The notes under the pieces: model-generated
Told to the model about the DNA's origin: nothing
What the model saw: only the letters and a program-made list of their open reading frames with translations
The model's database searches: none
NCBI RefSeq assembly: GCF_000956545.1
Contig: NZ_JYIT01000077.1
Span: 45,240-109,239 of the forward strand
Reading direction: 5' to 3'
Length of the DNA stretch: 64,000 nt
Source of the DNA: Microbacterium azadirachtae
Lineage (GTDB): Bacteria > Actinomycetota > Actinomycetes > Actinomycetales > Microbacteriaceae
In this document: positions 61,830 through 64,000 of the stretch, piece after piece
Layout of the letters: each line of letters begins with the position of its first letter
Numbering within the stretch: position 1 is the stretch's first letter
Position numbers and translations under genes: made by a program

Positions 61830-63634
61830 GCGTCATCGGAACCCAGGACGAGGACCGCTCCGACCTCACGCACGAGGAGAGCCGGGCGATCCGGCGTCGA
61901 TCGCTGCGGCTGTTCGGATCCCTGATCTCGCCGCTCAAGGCGCAGATCACCCTGACCGCGCTGGTGCTCGTCGTCTCGACGGCCGCCCAGGTGGCGGGCC
62001 CCGCGCTGGTCGCGTACGGGCTCAACACGGCGCTGCCCGCGGTGCTGAAGCACGCGGACTGGATGCCGACGATCGTCGTGGGCATCGTGTTCCTCATCGT
62101 CGGCGGGGTCGGATCCGCGCTCATCGGCTGGTACGCCGTGCTCACCGCGCGCATCACCCAGGCCGTGCTGCTGGATCTGCGCAAGCGCATGTTCCTGCAC
62201 ACGCAGCGGCTCAGCCTCGAGTTCCACGAGAGCTACACGTCCGGCCGGATCATCTCGCGCCAGACCAGCGACCTGGACTCGATCCGCGAGCTTCTGGACG
62301 GCGGACTGAACCAGCTCGTCTCGGGCCTGCTGTACGGCGTGTTCACGTTCATCGCGCTGGTGCTCGTCGACTGGCAGTCGGGTGTGGTGCTCGTGCTCGC
62401 CGGCGTCCCGCTGGCGTACCTGATGCGCTGGTTCTACCAGCGCTCGCAGCTCGTGTACCGGGAGTCGCGGGTGATCAGCGCGAAGGTCATCGTGCAGTTC
62501 GTCGAGACCATGACCGGCATCCGCGCCGTCAAGGCCTTCCGCAAGGAGCCGCGCAACGACGTCTCCTTCCAGGAGGTCGCGGGCGACTATCGCGATGTGA
62601 ACCGGCGCTCGATGCTGCTGTTCGGCACGTTCGAGCCCGGTCTCATGGCGGTCGCCGCGCTCACGCTCGGCGTGGTCGTGGTCTGGGGCGGCGTGCGCAT
62701 GGCGGACGGCCAGATCCAGGTCGGCATCCTGCTCGCCGCCGTGCTGTACGTGCGCAACTTCTTCGCGCCGATGCAGGAGATCGCGATGTTCCTGAACTCC
62801 TTCCAGTCCGCCACGGCGGCGCTGGAGAAGGTGTCCGGCGTGCTGGACGAGGTACCCACGGTTCCGGACCCGGCGGCGCCGACCGACCTCTGGGAGGCGA
62901 AGGGGCACGTCCGCTTCGACGACGTGGAGTTCGGTTACGCGGCCGATCGGGTGATCCTGCCCGACTTCTCGCTGGACATCCCCGCGGGGCAGACGATCGC
63001 GCTGGTGGGCACCACGGGCGCGGGCAAGTCGACGCTCGCGAAGCTCGTGTCGCGCTTCTACGACCCCACGGCGGGAGCGGTGACGCTGGACGGGGTGGAT
63101 CTGCGCGATCTGCACCCGAAGGACCTGCGCCGCGCGATCGTCATGGTCACGCAGGAGGCGTACCTGTTCAGCGGCACGGTCGCCGACAACATCGCGCTCG
63201 GCAAGCCCGACGCGACCCTCGAGGAGATCCGCGCCGCGGCGCGCGCCGTGGGCGCCGACACGTTCATCGACTCGCTCCCGGACGGCTACGACACCGACGT
63301 GAACAAGCGCGGCGGCCGCGTCTCGGCGGGGCAGCGCCAGCTGATCTCGTTCGCGCGCGCCTTCCTCGCCGATCCCGCGGTGCTGATCCTCGACGAGGCG
63401 ACCGCGTCGCTGGACATCCCGTCCGAGCGGCTCATCCAGGATGCGCTGCAGACGCTGCTCGCCGACCGCACCGCGATCATCATCGCGCACCGGCTGTCGA
63501 CCGTGGCGATCGCCGACCGGGTGCTGGTGATGGAACACGGCCGCATCATCGAGGACGACGCCCCCGCGGCGCTCATCGCCGGCACGGGCAAGTTCGCCCA
63601 GCTGCACGCCGCCTGGCAGCAGACGCTGGTCTGA
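61826..63634 (+). CDS. heterodimeric ABC exporter subunit with canonical Walker B
   Basis: 602 aa. Membrane domain residues 30-330 ([37 protein letters not shown]). The NBD has Walker [13 protein letters not shown], an altered signature VSAGQRQ (499-503, instead of LSGGQ), Walker B VLILDEAT with catalytic E524, and H-loop IIAHRLST. The active ATP site would thus combine this Walker A/B with the intact LSGGQ of the partner. Such pairs export drugs or lipids; the substrate is unknown. Coupled to the first subunit by ATGA. Confidence 0.93.
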   Translation: MSVIGTQDEDRSDLTHEESRAIRRRSLRLFGSLISPLKAQITLTALVLVVSTAAQVAGPALVAYGLNTALPAVLKHADWMPTIVVGIVFLIVGGVGSALIGWYAVLTARITQAVLLDLRKRMFLHTQRLSLEFHESYTSGRIISRQTSDLDSIRELLDGGLNQLVSGLLYGVFTFIALVLVDWQSGVVLVLAGVPLAYLMRWFYQRSQLVYRESRVISAKVIVQFVETMTGIRAVKAFRKEPRNDVSFQEVAGDYRDVNRRSMLLFGTFEPGLMAVAALTLGVVVVWGGVRMADGQIQVGILLAAVLYVRNFFAPMQEIAMFLNSFQSATAALEKVSGVLDEVPTVPDPAAPTDLWEAKGHVRFDDVEFGYAADRVILPDFSLDIPAGQTIALVGTTGAGKSTLAKLVSRFYDPTAGAVTLDGVDLRDLHPKDLRRAIVMVTQEAYLFSGTVADNIALGKPDATLEEIRAAARAVGADTFIDSLPDGYDTDVNKRGGRVSAGQRQLISFARAFLADPAVLILDEATASLDIPSERLIQDALQTLLADRTAIIIAHRLSTVAIADRVLVMEHGRIIEDDAPAALIAGTGKFAQLHAAWQQTLV

Positions 63635-63691
63635 GGGGCGCCGGATGACAGGGCGCGGCTCACCGGACCGCGGCGACGCGGGCCCGATCGG

Positions 63692-63697
63692 TAGGCT
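63692..63697 (+). promoter_or_regulatory. -10 element of the last (partial) gene
   Basis: TAGGCT then exactly 6 nt then GTG 63704, the same leaderless geometry as purN and crtR. Confidence 0.5.
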
Positions 63698-63703
63698 CGA
63701 GGA

Positions 63704-64000
63704 GTGGATCCGTTCTGGGCCGCGGCCGCGGAGTTCTGGTGGGTCGCGCCGGTCGTCGCCGGCGGGGCGGTCGTGAGCGTGGCCGGCGTGCGGCGCAGGC
63801 TCTCGTCCGGCGGGCGCCGTCTCGGGTACGACGCGGCGCGCCTGGACCTGCAGAACGCGCTCCGGCAGGCGAACGAGGCGCGCGTCGCCGTGCGTGTCGC
63901 GCGCGCCGAGCTCGCCGGGCTCCTCGCGGGCCGCGCCGCAGGTGCCACCGACCCGGCGGCGGTCTCCGACGCGCGCCGGAGGGCCCGCGAAGCGGAGCAG
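63704..64000 (+). CDS. membrane-anchored coiled-coil protein, 3' end outside the window
   Basis: The open frame runs to the window edge (99 codons, no stop). The N-terminus VDPFWAAAAEFWWVAPVVAGGAVVSVAGVRRRLSSGGRR gives one hydrophobic helix followed by a basic flank. An Ala/Arg/Glu-rich stretch follows (LDLQNALRQANEARVAVRVARAELAGL) that should form a coiled coil. Not assigned to a family. GTG is chosen because TAGGCT lies 6 nt upstream. Confidence 0.7.
   Translation, partial: MDPFWAAAAEFWWVAPVVAGGAVVSVAGVRRRLSSGGRRLGYDAARLDLQNALRQANEARVAVRVARAELAGLLAGRAAGATDPAAVSDARRRAREAEQ

Overview
The window is a chromosomal segment of a high-GC (about 70%) Gram-positive actinobacterium. The best fit is Microbacteriaceae, probably Microbacterium. 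Reasons: the tRNA-Trp-secE-nusG-rplK-rplA order, a C50-carotenoid crt operon with a divergent CrtR-type MarR gene, DUF6350-purN-purH, LigC-type ligase beside a stand-alone LigD-like polymerase, frequent ATGA/GTGA gene overlaps, and many starts that look leaderless. I see no prophage, transposase, CRISPR array or rRNA.

Layout. 1-6567: putrescine/GABA catabolism (gabT cut by the window edge, putrescine oxidase, universal stress protein, two aldehyde dehydrogenases), a route from putrescine to succinate. 6793-8517: pyruvate:quinone oxidoreductase poxB. 8581-13295 (minus): a divergent Hsp90 translationally coupled to a large TPR-type protein. 13529-16450: tRNA-Trp, secE, nusG with a long acidic N-terminus, rplK, rplA. 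16920-22541 (minus): a seven-gene operon, idi-ggpps-crtB-crtI-crtYe-crtYf-crtEb, for C50 carotenoids of the decaprenoxanthin/sarcinaxanthin type, with divergent crtR and a palindrome in the shared promoter. 23219-24846: lysE/lysG export pair. 24894-27053: NHEJ-type polymerase and ATP-dependent ligase. 27160-31462: phytoene-dehydrogenase-like oxidoreductase, a small Cys-tailed protein, tandem repeats, an acyl-CoA dehydrogenase and its likely TetR regulator. 31661-33743: sucCD. 33994-38638: GlxA-type regulator, metallo-hydrolase, NCS2 purine permease, DUF6350 membrane protein. 38692-40921: purN-purH. 41154-43240: alkylation repair (AdaA-AlkA fusion plus Ogt).

43343-59433 is a peptide and amino-acid scavenging district. 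It holds a serine-hydrolase/M19-dipeptidase chimera, a complete Dpp/Opp-type importer (fused ATPases, two permeases, lipoprotein), an erythromycin-esterase-like protein and an S9 peptidase. Facing these is a minus-strand operon M20 hydrolase - GNAT acyltransferase - enolase-superfamily racemase, with a PucR gene downstream. That gene set matches the known N-succinylamino-acid racemase route for turning D-amino acids into L-amino acids. 59676-63634 holds a heterodimeric ABC exporter behind a short leader ORF and alternative hairpins, with a promoter that resembles WhiB7 targets. The window ends inside an unidentified membrane-anchored coiled-coil protein.

Most unusual items: the hydrolase/dipeptidase chimera that lacks catalytic parts of both families; the leader-ORF exporter locus; the Hsp90-TPR pair; two copies of a 67-bp palindromic intergenic element with identical geometry; and strong over-use of the hexamer GGATCC across the whole window.
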